64,000 bases of DNA, from positions 372,001 through 436,000 of the forward strand of contig ML978168.1 in assembly GCA_010015745.1 (NCBI GenBank), written 5' to 3'. Source of the stretch: Setomelanomma holmii. Lineage: Eukaryota > Ascomycota > Dothideomycetes > Pleosporales > Phaeosphaeriaceae. The notes below the pieces were generated by a model. The model was not told the origin of the DNA, did not search any database, and worked only from the letters and a program-made list of their open reading frames with translations. Shown here in pieces: positions 35,094-47,022 of this stretch (positions are counted from its first letter, which is position 1; each line of letters begins with the position of its first letter). A program made the position numbers and the translations under genes.

Positions 35094-37422
35094 ATGAGCA
35101 CTCTGCTTCGCATCACAACTCCACGAAATTTCCAGGCTTTCGGAAAAACGACATGCACCTTACGCAATCAGCGAAGCGAAGTGAATGTACGATCAACCGC
35201 ATCAATGAGGCTCCGGAGCATCATCCGCCATGCTCGCTCCAAGCAAAATTACCACCTGCCGTTTCTCCTTGGCAACTACCAATATGAGCCTCTGCCATCA
35301 CCAACATGTATTCGACTACTGCAACTTGTGCCTTCTTTCGACAAAAGCATCATCCGATGCTCGCTGAAGACCTTCGAGCTTCATGATGCCCCCAGCTTCA
35401 ATGCTCTTAGTTACACCTGGGGCGACAGCGATGTGAAGATTCCAACGAGCTTGAGAGACACTCAGTCTGTGGCCAAAGCTATCGCAACAGCCTCCACCAA
35501 TGCAGCTTCTGAGGGTGATGGAAGGTCTCGTCAACGCTCTATCATCTGTGATGGACGTCTTATCAAGGTTACAAGGAATTTGCAAGACGCCCTACGCATG
35601 TTGGCTGGCCCATTACGCATACTGGAAACGCCGCAGACGCTGAGCTACTATTGGATAGATGCCTTGTGTATGGATCAAAGCAATATCCCGGAGCGGAACG
35701 ATCAGGTAGAGCGCATGGGCGATGTTTTCAGGAAGGCAGAGGGTGTGATCGTCTGGCTTGGCAAAGAGGACGGTTACACCGAGGACGCTCTAAAAACCAT
35801 GCGGACAATATCAGCCACCTCTGAGAAGCATTGGTCGCTCGTACCTTACACCTCATTCTACGAAGCTGAGGCACAGCATATTCATCGGCCGGACTTATCA
35901 TTTCACAATTGGCTTGGCTTCATGGCGTTCATCAATCGTCCTTGGTTCAAAAGAGCTTGGGTAGGTTCCAAACTACACCATGCCCGTGTTCATTGCTGAC
36001 TCATTCAAGGTAGTTCAGGAAATTGCTCTGGCAAAGTCAGCTGTCGTGGTATGTGGGAAGCATGTCTTTCCATGGGACATGCTCGCCAAAACTCTGTCAT
36101 TTGTCCGCGCAACGAAATGGTATCATCACCTTCATACTGAGAAGATGAGACACGTCACCAGACTCCGGAAGCACCCTGGTATCTATAAGCGCCTTCTACG
36201 TTCTAGCCTCTGCGTCGGAATCAGCCCGATCTACATCAACGAAACTCGAATGGCCCTTTCCACATCGGCGGAAGGAACCGAACATCCCGATGCACACTCG
36301 CCACCATTGCGAATGCTTTTGGACAAACATCGCTTTTGCAAATCTTCCGACCCGCGCGACAAAGTCTATGCCTTCCTCGGTTTGGCTGACAGGGCTATGT
36401 CTCCCTTTCGCACTAACCCGACTGCGCTCATGCCCGACTACAACCTTACAGTACAAGAAGTCTATACTGAAACTGCGACAATTCTTATGGCTTCTTATAG
36501 GAATCTCTCTCTACTCTCACACGTAGAAGACCCATCATCTAGGCGTATCGCTGATCTTCCTTCGTGGGTTCCTGATATGAGCGTGCCCCTTGAGCCGTAT
36601 CCTCTCCGTTATCGTGGACCTGGTCACTGGAGAGCGTCCCGGAGTCGCAATTGGAACGTAAACCAGGCCCGCATGGCTAAGGGATTTCTTGACGTGCAAG
36701 GCTATCGACTGGATTACATCGGCGAGACTGCCATCCTTCTTGACGAATCCTTGGATCCATCAGCCTCATGGGCTAGTATCGTAAAGCTAGCACTGTCACT
36801 TAATTTGCCATACCCGAGTTACACGCTAAAGGACAAGTCACCTTCAAGAGTTGAAGTATTGTGGCGAACTCTGACCACGGATATATACGCCCATGTTCAT
36901 CCTGCGCCTCCTGAAGTTGGTGCTCTTTTCATCGACTATATCCTAAACCTCCAAATTCGACATCGTTTAATGCCATGGTCAGGCCAGGATGCGTTTCAGC
37001 CTCATCACTATCCGCTGTCGGACTCCATATACCCTGAGTGGCGGACCCTACTTGCTCTCGAGCCATCAGAATCTCCATACTCCCTCGACAGGTACAAGGA
37101 GCGTCTGACAGCGGTGGTAGAGAGCATGTTTAACGGCTCTTACTCGCCAATCGAGCTAGCCCAGCTGCAGCATGAGCTCGATCAGAGCGGAGGCAAGAAG
37201 CGCAGAGTTTTCATGACGCAAGGAGGCTACATGGGTACTGGCCCTCGCTCGCTGCGAGCTGGGGATGAGGTATGGATACTTCACAGCGCTGGCCTGCCCT
37301 TCGTTTTACGTCCTCAGCCGAACGGCAATTACTGCCTCGTTGGCGAAGCTTTCGTGTACGGAGTGATGCACGGCGAAGCGCTCCGGTTAAGCTTGCCGCG
37401 ACAAAACGTCACAATCGAATGA
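35094..37422 (+). CDS. Heterokaryon incompatibility (HET) domain protein
   Basis: HET-domain proteins take part in non-self recognition and programmed cell death after fusion of unlike hyphae. Model: join(35094..35960,36010..37422), 759 aa, with a 49-bp intron ending AAG that gives FKRAWVVQEIALAKSA. The HET block spans residues about 60-300. Visible are YEPLPSPTCIRLLQLVPS, FNALSYTWGD, the pair YYWIDALCMDQSNIPERNDQ and VIVWLGKEDG, and the RPWFKRAWVVQE signature. Later come FCKSSDPRDKVYAFLGLAD and a C-terminal region with GDEVWILHSAGLPFVLRP and YCLVGEAFVYGVMHGEAL. The first ATG in frame is at 35094; a start at about 35205 is also possible. No stop or frameshift interrupts it, unlike most accessory genes nearby. 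Confidence 0.9.
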
Positions 37423-37657
37423 TTCAAACCCCATCCCATACCGCATAGCCCAACCAAACCACTCGTTTAGCGACAGTACACACATCGGGACAGCAGGTGC
37501 ACGTATCTTAAGCAATGTTCGACGTACGTCTTGGCAGTTCTGGTCAACCATTGCTTGCTCGCAGAACCAGCAATCATTCATTGACCAAGGAGCATCTTTT
37601 AAAGATGTAGCTTGAGCTACGGCTCTCAGCCCATCTACCATTCTACCATTCCCAGCG

Positions 37658-39235
37658 ATGCACGGCCACTCCATACGTCGCGGACACGAAGATCCTGCTC
37701 GCCCACATGGTCGCTCCTTGTTGATCATCCCAGCGGAACTGCGGAACTTCATCTACGACCTAGTCCTTATTCGCCCGAGCGGCATCAAGCTAAAGTCTCT
37801 CGCGGCTTCAAGCACGCATACCTTCGGACTCAATCTTGCAGTAGAAGAACGCCATGCAATTGCTCTCGTCTTCTGCTGTCGACAGACGTATCACGAAGCC
37901 TGCAGCATGTTCTACGAAGAGAATCACTTCAAGGCGCTCATGCCTGATGGAGCTTGGAGTCACGGAAATCTTGCAATCCATTTCGAACGCGTGGGCGCTT
38001 GGCTACAGAGACTTGGCTCGCGGCTGGTCCTACTACGACGTATATCCGTGACTTGTCCTAGATTGATGTTTCTAGTAATCCCAGAAGTTCTCATCTTTTG
38101 CCGCTCCCCATCTGCAAAGTAATATGGTCAAGTCCCGAGCCTTTGGCTCTGCGTATCGAAATATTCAGCCAAGACATTGCTATGGCTTCGAATCCTTGGC
38201 ACAACACGCCATCCTGGGGTCAACCGATCAAGCTAGATTGCGTGTCAAATATGTTAGCGGCTTTGATCCGAGACTAAGACCTGAAGGTCAAGTATCTGCG
38301 AAATGCCATGCTCGAGATTCGTTTGCATGGCCATTGCAAGCGTCGCTGCATAATATGGAAAGGAAGTGAATCGCAGGCGTCTTATCTGCCACAAAGTTCC
38401 GCAGGTGGTTCATGCACACGAATGATGGATATGTTTTACATCGCGTCGCACAGGAAGATGCTTCTTTCATCAACGATTTCGGTTTGTATCTCAGTCAATG
38501 GAGTGCTGCCTTCTTCGGCAGCGTAGGACTGCCGTTGGAGCTTGAGGATTATTTCTGGCGAAGCTGTGCCACCACAGGAGAAAAGGTCGTGCTGGACTTG
38601 GACACAAGGAATTGGAATGGGTCGAGCCCCGAATACCTCGCAGCAAACAGAAGACTTTATCACATCCGCTCGTATGAGTACTGGAGTTAGAACACGTTTG
38701 AGCTTCGAATAAGAAGTCTTCAGGGGCACTACCGGTTCTCCAACTTCGACATGCTCAGACGATGGCTCTGTCGTCAGCGCACTCTCAGTTGGCCTTACTA
38801 AGCGGGTGAGCTCGCTTTCGCTGGGAGTTTCCAGATCTGCATACACTTCGAGCTAGAGGGTCCGGCCGACTGCGACGACATCCGCGTTGAGATCATAGAC
38901 ATCATTCGTCTATGCTCCCATATGCCTGATGAGCAAGTGTCGATCTGCATCACATGGGTAACAGAAGAGGACGAGGCTCCTGGCGAGTTCTCCATTTCTC
39001 TGCGCGAGCTCCGCCAACGTTCACTAGTCGCGCTGACATGAGCTGTTACGACTTCGCCATACGTCACCGCGCATGTCTGCAGTTATGGATGAACATGAAG
39101 GGAGAGCTAGTGGAAGCCGTACACCCGAAGACAGCGACAAAGATCCCAGTCCTGATTGAATTTGGTCCCAAACCAATGGCAGATAGTGGGGCTTTCATGA
39201 ACTTATACTGGTACTGGATTTAACACTATCGCGAA
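37658..39235 (+). pseudogene. LPAELR (F-box-like) gene, frameshifted
   Basis: The ATG at 37658 opens MHGHSIRRGHEDPARPHGRS and then LLIIPAELRNFIYDLVLIRP, ALVFCCRQTYHEACSMFYEE and GAWLQRLGSRLVLLRRISV. These are the hallmarks of the fungal family that pairs an LPAELR motif with C-R-Q-T-Y-x-E. It stops at 38122, where a shifted frame continues PEPLALRIEIFSQDIA. Further coding-like stretches follow in changing frames, such as FINDFGLYLSQWSAAFFG at 38412..38690 and GELVEAVHPKTATKIPVLIE at 38954..39223. At least three shifts would be needed to join them. The 3' limit is uncertain, and a separate small remnant may extend to 39575. Confidence 0.5.
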
Positions 39236-39703
39236 CCATACACTGCTCTGGGTGTCACGGAGCCAGTAGATCCCAAGGGAAAAGATCCGCACTTGCGTAG
39301 ACTCTACTGGATCATGAAGTGGGCCGATGGAACCTTGATCTGCCACATGCAGCACCTACAAAGTGTGCTGGTCAACAAGGACGGTGCACATTTCTGGGCA
39401 AATTTTTGTAAGTTACACACCCTACGATCTTTCTTACTTCAACCTTCAATACTGATTTGTGTTGCAGACTTCACAGGCAAAGAAGACAAGAGTAACGAGG
39501 CACGTTGGTACAAGTACCACAATTGTATCCTCGCGGCACAAAAAGGTCATTGGCAGTCTAGTTATCTGCACTAGGGTTACCCATGTGACGACTGCCAACC
39601 ACAAGTGGAGCCAACAGCAGCGTCGGATTCTTCTTAGCTTAGACCGTCTTTCTTTAGTGGCGCGTGCCAGGAAGCCACCTAGCCTATATTTTCGTCGTAG
39701 CAT

Positions 39704-40528
39704 TTAATATAGCATCCTCAAAATCCTCTCTCCTCGTCCCTTGACCATCTCCCTCCCTCTCAACACCAAGCACTTCCCCACAACATCAGCAACATCCTCC
39801 GCCGCCGTGAAATTCGCACAATGCCCACTTTCCACCACACACGTCTGCACACTCACACCTTCCTTCTCAACCCCTCCAACAAAATACTTTTGATACTCAT
39901 ACGGCACCGTCATATCCTCCGTCGTATGAATATACGTGACAGGGATCTCGCGCCACGCCGCCACCGCCGCAGTGATGGGTTGATGCATTCCCTGTCCGAT
40001 CCAGACTTGTAGCGTGGATAGATATTCATCGACTTCTGCGTCTGGGAGGTTGGTTTCGCCAATAAATAGCATCTTGGGATCACGGCTTAGCACGGTCATG
40101 TCCAGGGCAAAATCGAATGCGAGAGGCATCAAGTGTTCGTGGTTGAAGTGGCGCACGTTGTCGATCGTGCTGCGGCCTGAGGGGTTGATGTGTGCGCCCA
40201 TGTAGATGAGGTGGGAAATGCCGCCTGGTAGACTGGATTGAGTGCGTTGGGAGAGGGAGATGGAGGACAGGGCGTTGGTGCCGATTTGGCCGCCGTAGGA
40301 GTGCATTAAGACGGTGAGTGTGTGGCCTATATTCATGAGGTCTCCGGCAACTGAACGTACATGGGCCGTGTCGCTTTTGAGATCGGCAGTCGGTGGGCGG
40401 GAGCGGTCCACTGACGGGAGGTTTGGGACGTGAACTTCGAATACGGATTGTTGGAGAAGGGAGGTGAGTTTGTCATAGCTGGCGGGAGTGTGTCAGCCGC
40501 CTGGGGTGATGAGGATGGTGGGAGCCAT
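39704..40528 (-). pseudogene. Alpha/beta hydrolase with stop at the oxyanion motif
   Basis: The ATG at 40528 gives MAPTILITPGG and then TGA (40493-40495), after which the same frame continues HTPASYDKLTSLLQQSVFEV, HVPNLPSVDRSRPPTADL, the nucleophile elbow LMHSYGGQIGTNAL and a terminal region with VTYIHTTEDMTVPY and VESGHCANFT (catalytic His). Relatives read GGWHTP here, so the stop replaces Trp (TGG to TGA). Otherwise the frame is intact for 235 residues. Initiation after the stop would lose the oxyanion strand. Substrate is unknown; relatives are annotated as general hydrolases acting on small esters or secondary metabolites. Confidence 0.72.
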
Positions 40529-41463
40529 TGTTTGATCGGCGTGTTGGCGGAATGGAGAGCTGCACAGTAGGAAGATCCAAAGGCTGGACTTGGGTGTTAT
40601 GTAGCTATGCCGTCTAGATAGTGTTGATCTGCTGGCTAATTGTCGAGTTGTAGTTCAGCTCGTTGCCGACTTCTAAACCAGCATCGGTGTGTGAGCAGAG
40701 AGATTTGAAGCAGTTCTACTTCACCAGAGGCAAACTTGGAACTTCGACATAGAATTATCGAGACGAAGGACTTATGATGCACACTTTATGTGGGTGGAGG
40801 TATTGTTCTATGTCTACGTCCGTCAGAAACTATGGGGTACCCCAGTACGACGTCCGTCAGCACTTGGATGCAGCAACCATCGACCATAATGATCTTGAGA
40901 CGCGCATCTCTCAACTTCGTGAAGAAGGTCGATACTGCCGCGCACTGAAACTTGCTTAACGGAAAATTGGCGCGGTACGTTGATGTATACCTGCCCAAAG
41001 TCGGAGACGCGCTCTTGACTAAAAAGCGCTAACTTAGCACAATCCGCCTCTGGCCGACTCAACTGGCACCTGGGCACCTTGTCTCCTTCCCACCAAAACC
41101 TCGGCATCATTTCGACGTCAACTGTCGAGCTAGTTCCCGCTACTCGACTTGTACGATGCCGAGTCACTTCCCAGTTCGAGTGCCAGTGTTGCCTTTTGCG
41201 AGTGGTTCACAACACATACCGTATCATCCACGATTGGACTCGAGCGCTGCGCGACGTTCAACTTGTCTCACGCGGCTCCCTGATGATCTACGAGTGCAGC
41301 CAAGTGGGATGGATTTGTCTAACGGATGATGCGCCTGTCCGACCAAGCATCGGCTCTGTACACGGCGAAGCTTTCGATGACGAGTTCAGTTGTCGCTTCA
41401 AGAAGCGTGGGTTGACCCTGCGCGCAGGGTCGTGGTATTGACCCTCTAAACGCAGCTCCAACG
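40529..41463. other. Intergenic, no supportable gene
   Basis: A 120-codon plus-strand frame at 41079..41441 has no recognisable content. Nothing else is seen. Confidence 0.4.
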
Positions 41464-44010
41464 ATGTCTCCCTCGACCCATCAAAATGTATCTGCTGCGG
41501 GTTCGTCACTGGCTGCAGAAGACCTATCTAACAGCCTACTGAGTGACCTGGCACCTCTGCTTACTCTGTTCGGAGAGCAAATAACGAAGCAATTCCTCAG
41601 CATGTCTATGGGTTGGACCGACAACATGCTCATTGCTTTGGGCCCCCTCAGTATCATGACTATCATTGTCAGCACCATTCGAGTGGCTGGCGTTCAACGC
41701 TCGAAAGCACTCATCGGCAGGGCGCGCGAAAGCCGCGCAACAGCTGAAGCAGAATTGCTGTAGCTGCGTCGAACGAAGTATGCGAGGTATGGAACGGCCG
41801 CGAAATTGTCCGAACCTTTGGCTCCCCGCGCACAAGTCAAATTGCTATCACGCTCGACAGAGATCGGCCAGTGGCACTGCCTTTGAGACAGGCATACAAG
41901 AAAAAGTTCATGGTCGAGAAAGCTGGACGACAACACTCTTAGGGAGAAGAGGATTTCGACGAGATGGTCTTCTCGCACGCTCCGGATCTGTCTCTGAACT
42001 CGCCAGGCTCTTGCATTTCACAGAAAGAGCTTTGGTCCTGGGTGTTTATGGGAGCCGTACTCCAGGTGTCTGCTCTCATTATACCAGTAATTTTGATGCG
42101 CCATATAGGCCAGCCGGTCCGCCCGTACGGTTACGCTTGCTACTCTGCAGGCACTGTGGCTGTTTGCGTCAGTCTCGCAATGTGTTCTCACGTTATCGAA
42201 AGAAGCACGACTGAACTCAAATTCATCCCTAACCCAGCCAAAACTGGAAAGCTCCAGATTCTGACTTTGCAGGAAGTATCGGATGTCGGCGAACAAAAGT
42301 ATTCTTCGTATATCATCTTTTGTGCACCAAACGAGCCACAGGTTCGTATGTCGAGATTCAACAAGAAGATATACAGGTGAGTTCATAAATTAGACCCTCC
42401 GCCGAACGGACGTTGATACGCGAAGTGTCATGCATCTCGAGCCAGCACGTTGATTAATTTCGGCACTAACATGACCATAGGATCATGTCGACTCTGTCAG
42501 TATCTCTCTCGATGTTCGGCTTCGTTAGCCAATTTGTCGGACTAAGAAGTCTACATTGGTCGACTACTGTAATATCCCTCGGATGTACTCTGATCATGGT
42601 GGCAATCCGCGTCTTGGCACGACGTGGACTTGCTTATCACGGGAGATGTATGCAGATCTCCGAGGGGTTCGAAAGAGCCGAGGCCTCAACTCTGATCGAC
42701 GATTACCTGCACTGTCAGAAAGGACACATAAACAATCTTCCCGGCTTGACAGTCCCGCGATGCTTGGATGGTAACTCCGGGTCTTCGCCGTATTCGACCA
42801 CGCCTGCTAGGCTTTTGACAGCTACAGATTGCAGCTGTTAAAAACAGCGAGGGAAGACAAATTGGGGCGCAGTGCTTACACGCTACGTCTTTGGGCCAGA
42901 TGTTCCAGTGACTTCTTACAACGACAAAACCTCCGCCTGCGTTCAAATCGACTTGAGCGCCGGAATGGGTCTAGATGCTAATCAACAAACCGCTGAAGTG
43001 GCCACACAGTTGTTAGATGCCAAGACTGGCCTTGTGATTCACCCATCAGACCATGGGTATTTTGCAAAGCAAAACCTAAAGAAAAGTTGTCTGGCAGATG
43101 TTTCTCGTCAAGACGTATCCTGGCATTTCAGCCGGAAGGTAAATGTTTTGATTACGACACAAAACAGAAACTTTCGCCAGAAAAGTACACGTTCGCCATG
43201 TGTCAGCCTGAGGGATTTGCTAAGTTCTCAAAACCGAAGGCGACGTGGCACATGTCAGAGACAATAGCTGATGTCACCGCTCATTGCCAGTTAGCTGCAC
43301 TAACCAACATGGACGTGCGTGTGCGGTCAACACTTGGTTGTAAGTGCACAGCTTTTATGACTTGTGTTTGACATCTGCAATACGAACCATTCTGCGAAGC
43401 CCAGGGAACAACAAAGCTGACATTCCTATTAGATCTCAAGGCCTGTTGCCGCGTGATTGGATCATGTCCCACTTCCACCCCCAAACAATCAGCAGGTGTC
43501 TACGATCATTGGCTGAAAGACGTAGACATGCAACGCACAGCTCGTCCAGCTATACCAGCATCGGAGAAGAGATCCTACACCATAGCACCCTACAAAATAC
43601 TCGACACAAGGCCAGTATATGGCTGCCAGTACTCTGCATCGTGGCCAAGCACTACACCAGACAAGCGAGCCTCACCGCCAGACCAAGAGCTTGAGTATAT
43701 CTACGTGCATAGCGACGACGAATCTCCAGCCATCCAGTGCGCGCTGGAAATCTTTTCCGTCTTCATGCTAAATTTGGCATCAAAACTGAAGTCCTTCAGA
43801 GCCTCGGACGCAAAGGAGGAACAATTCCAATGCAGCTCAGGGAAATCCACAGTAGGTCTAGCAATAATCCATCGCCATATGGCAGTGGAGAAGATGGTAG
43901 ACGTGCTTGTCCAACGTGCTCCGAAGCTCTTTCCATCCAGGGTAAAGGCGAGATTGGCGCTCATGCCTGCCCTTGTTCATCACGGCTTATTGCCCGTCCC
44001 AGATAGTTGA
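41464..44010 (+). pseudogene. Large fungal multi-pass membrane protein gene, broken
   Basis: The start MSPSTHQNVSAAGSSLAAED leads to LAPLLTLFGEQITKQFLSMS, MGWTDNM, and IGRARESRATAEAELL, a signature of a large fungal membrane-protein family often linked to ankyrin repeats. The frame ends in TAG at 41761. A shifted frame continues SNEVCEVWNGREIVRTFGSP to GRQHS, meets TAG (41938-41940, CAG to TAG likely), and goes on with GEEDFDEMVFSHAPDLSLNS and helices WVFMGAVLQVSALIIPVIL and YSAGTVAVCVSLAMCSHVI. A GTGAGT...CATAG intron near 42377..42480 joins IMSTLSVSLSMFGFVSQFVG and ALHWS-like SLHWSTTVISLG. Further shifts occur near 42840 and 43120. The last exon, after an intron near 43340..43431, ends ALMPALVHHGLLPVPDS at 44010. 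Confidence 0.6.
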
Positions 44011-44775
44011 AGAGCAGCGTCGCTGGGCTTTCAGTCCGGTATGATTGAGCAGATGGCTTTCCAAGAACATTGATTTGGGCAGTGAGATGAGATTTGTAGG
44101 ATGAAAACTCAATGCGCCCAAATACGCGAATTGGATGCTCGGCTTCAAGCACTCCCATCACTCGACTTGCTACCTCTCTCAAATCACCACCTCCTCTACT
44201 TCTCTACTCGCCCACTCGTCCATCCTCACATACCACTGGCTCCCTCCTTTGCTCGCATATACGCAGCACCAGAGCCTCTCGCTTTATTACGCTGCACCTG
44301 TGTGCTTGTGGGTTCCGAGATCCGGGAACAAATATACGTGTAGCGCTTGCGACTAGGGAACAAAGCACAAAAACGAAGTGTCTACAAGTTATGCAAGCAC
44401 GCGATACGAAGCAACAAGGATATTTCATCAGACAACGGAATGTCGGGAGAGAATGAGCCTTGTGGCTGGGGGCTGGCTTGATTGAGCGTGGGATCGGGAC
44501 GACTCTATTTTCAGGACCGAGGCATAGTGCCAAGTATTATGATTGGTTGGGCTTTTGATGAATTCGACATTGGACAATTAGGCTTGGCTTTGGTGAACTA
44601 TACTCTACAATGTTTATTTTCAGCAACTATTGCTAGGTCATTTCGCCTGTAGGGGCACGATCAATGCGTGCCTGTTGTTCTCTATGTCATGACGATTCGC
44701 TTCATCTGCCCTTGCAGCGCAATACGTCCACTTCATCACATTCGACCCGCGATCTTGTCGGAAATTTTGCTTGTC
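44011..44775. other. Convergent intergenic region
   Basis: 3' flanks of the broken membrane-protein gene and SWD1. No feature is evident. Confidence 0.45.
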
Positions 44776-46373
44776 TTACCGCCGTCTTTTCGTCCCGTTC
44801 TGGCCTGTAGTACCATTAGCTCTCCGTGTCTCATCACCACTAATTGCAACTTCATCTCCGTCATTCATCCACTCCCTTCCAGCGCCAGGGCTGCGACGTC
44901 TGAACTGACCAGCACCCACAGCAACCACCTCATCCTCGCTATCACTAGCCTCTATATCCAGTAAGACCGGCATCCTGAACTCTGGCTCGCCCGCTGGCCC
45001 AAATTCGAGTGTAGACGTCTTGATGGGCTCGATGGTGAGCACGTCGACTTCTTCGTCCTCTTGGTTGAGACGACGCTTGTGTATTTCCTCGAGGGGCTGG
45101 ATATCGAGTTCGTCTTCGCGCTCAATGTATTCCACGTTTTCTTCAACTTCGACGAAATCAGGCGCAAGGGCGGACCAGCGCTGTGGCTGGAGGATAGACC
45201 ACAGCCAGACGCGGCCCGAGTCGACGCCAACAGCTGCGACGAAGGGACGGAATGGGTGCCACTCTACGACCGAAAGCTCTTCCTTGGTGCCTTCGAGAAT
45301 CTTGACCAGACTGCCTTGTCCGCGCTCCCAGACGTAGATGTGGTGGTTCATCCAGGTGGAGGCAGTCACGTACTCGCCGGTAGGGCTGAACGAGACGTGG
45401 TTCCAAGAGAGTCTTTGAACTAGATCTTGGAACTTGTGCTCCACATCCAATTGCAGGGTGTCGAAGTCGAACTTGGGATCGGTCAGGTCAGGGAGGTGCA
45501 GCGTGCGCACAATTCTGTCGCTGGAGTTTATGACGACGTCGCGCCCAGATGGCGTCAAGCGGATGTATACGATGATGTTGTTGGTGACTCTGAACGAGTA
45601 GCGCACTTCGCGTGTCTTTGTTTCTATTATGTTTAGCCATCCCTTGTTTGTGCCTGCTATGATGTGCTCGCCCGAGGGCGTGAAGAGTGTCATCGTGGTG
45701 GTCTGCTTGGCGTCCTGCGCTGTCTGCTTCTCCGTCGCATTGTCGCGTTCAAGCTGGGATCTTCGAGGGGCGGATGACAACGAGTGTTTGACCGGTACTT
45801 TGGAGGAGATGTCGACAATGACAGGCTGGTCTTCGAAGAGCGCGGCGACAAAGACCATGCTGAGGGGGGGCGGTGTTAGGCATGCGACCATATGTAGTAC
45901 ACTAGGTACCTACTGGTTCTTTGGGTGCAGTTCCGCAATGAAGATGGCGGCCTCGAAGCGGACGGTGCGCACTCTGGAGCCATCCTTGAGGTCCCAGAGC
46001 ACCACCTTCCAGTCCTGCCCCGCGCTGAGCAGAAAGCGGTCGTTGACAGACCAGCTCAGCGACTGCACCTGGCGCGTATGACCGCGCAGCTTGCGGGCGA
46101 CGCCGTTGGTCTCAATGTCGAAGATGACGACGATGCCATCGTGCTGCCGCGCATTAGTCGCAGTAGCCGCGAGAGGGAGGATAGGCGCCTACACGTCCAG
46201 AAGCAAGAAGGTCGCCGCGGTGGCTGAAGCGGATCGATGTCGAATGGCCGCTGCCTGGGTGCTGTGAGTCACGGCGTCCAAGGGCGCTGGCGGGGACACT
46301 CACGAAGACGGCCGGTGATGACTTCGGGGCAGTCCTGGGCAAGGACAAAGGGGTCAACGAGCGACAGGTTCAT
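44776..46373 (-). CDS. SWD1: COMPASS (Set1 complex) WD40 subunit Swd1/RbBP5
   Basis: Scaffold WD40 subunit of the H3K4 methyltransferase complex, needed for Set1 stability and activity. Model: complement(join(44776..45859,45914..46143,46193..46254,46255-free intron to 46304..46373)), that is, exons 46304..46373, 46193..46254, 45914..46143 and 44776..45859, 481 aa with three introns of 49, 49 and 54 bp. The start MNLSLVDPFVLAQDCPEV is diagnostic for this family. Splicing yields GRLRSGHSTSIRFSHRGDLL, ASGRHDGIVVIFDIETNG and ELHPKNHMVFVAALFEDQPV, all conserved. WD repeats fill residues about 20-330, and an acidic, low-complexity tail ends GTKRRR. It is transcribed head to head with RPB1, with 649 bp between the two start codons. 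Confidence 0.95.
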
Positions 46374-47022
46374 GGTGATGCGCCGACGGGAGCGTGGGTG
46401 GCAGGCTCTCGTGCTCAGCGGGCAGCATCTTCGCAGACGCGATCCATGCGCGCAGAGGTATTCCGTGTTCGCGCCGGGAATCACGTATAACAAAGTCGCG
46501 TGGTCGTGAGTGAGGCTGATGGCGCTGGGCTGCTTCGGTGCTAGCGCCAAGCCTGCGTGCCAAGCCTGCGGCCATGCTTTGCCGCCTTTGAGCAGATGAA
46601 ACCTCCCCGTCGACTCTCAGCACGCCCTCCCACCACCACCCCCATCTCCCCGACCGCCCTGCTATCAGCGAGCGCGTCATACACCTCTACGGCCTCACCC
46701 AGCGCTCGTCCGAGTGCCTGAATACCGCGCGCAGACGCCGCCTGCACCGCGCGACGACCGCGACCCCCCGTGAAGCCTTTTTCCGTGGCGCCATTCTTCG
46801 ACCGCATCTCTTCCCGCGCGCGGCGCATTGGAAACATCATCAGACGCGACCCGCAGGCGACATAGCTACCACGGCAGACTTACGACTCTCATAACACGCG
46901 GCGGAGGGTGCCTCACGGCCGCAGCGCCGCTCTCACTGCGACGGCCTCAAGCCACCCGCGTCGACGGATAGCACCGTCTCCAGCGACACACCCACCCACG
47001 ACTCTCCACGACCACCGCCAGC
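46374..47022. promoter_or_regulatory. Shared divergent promoter region of SWD1 and RPB1
   Basis: The 649 bp between the ATG of SWD1 (-) and the ATG of RPB1 (+) must hold both promoters and 5'UTRs. It is GC-rich and has no clear TATA box. A pyrimidine- and CACC-rich stretch (about 46930-47020) precedes the RPB1 start, as is common for strongly transcribed fungal genes. Open frames here are compositional. Confidence 0.6.

Noticed and set aside
40529..41463. A 120-codon plus-strand ORF at 41079..41441
   Set aside because: No domain, no splice structure and no coding continuation; it overlaps an equally long antisense frame.
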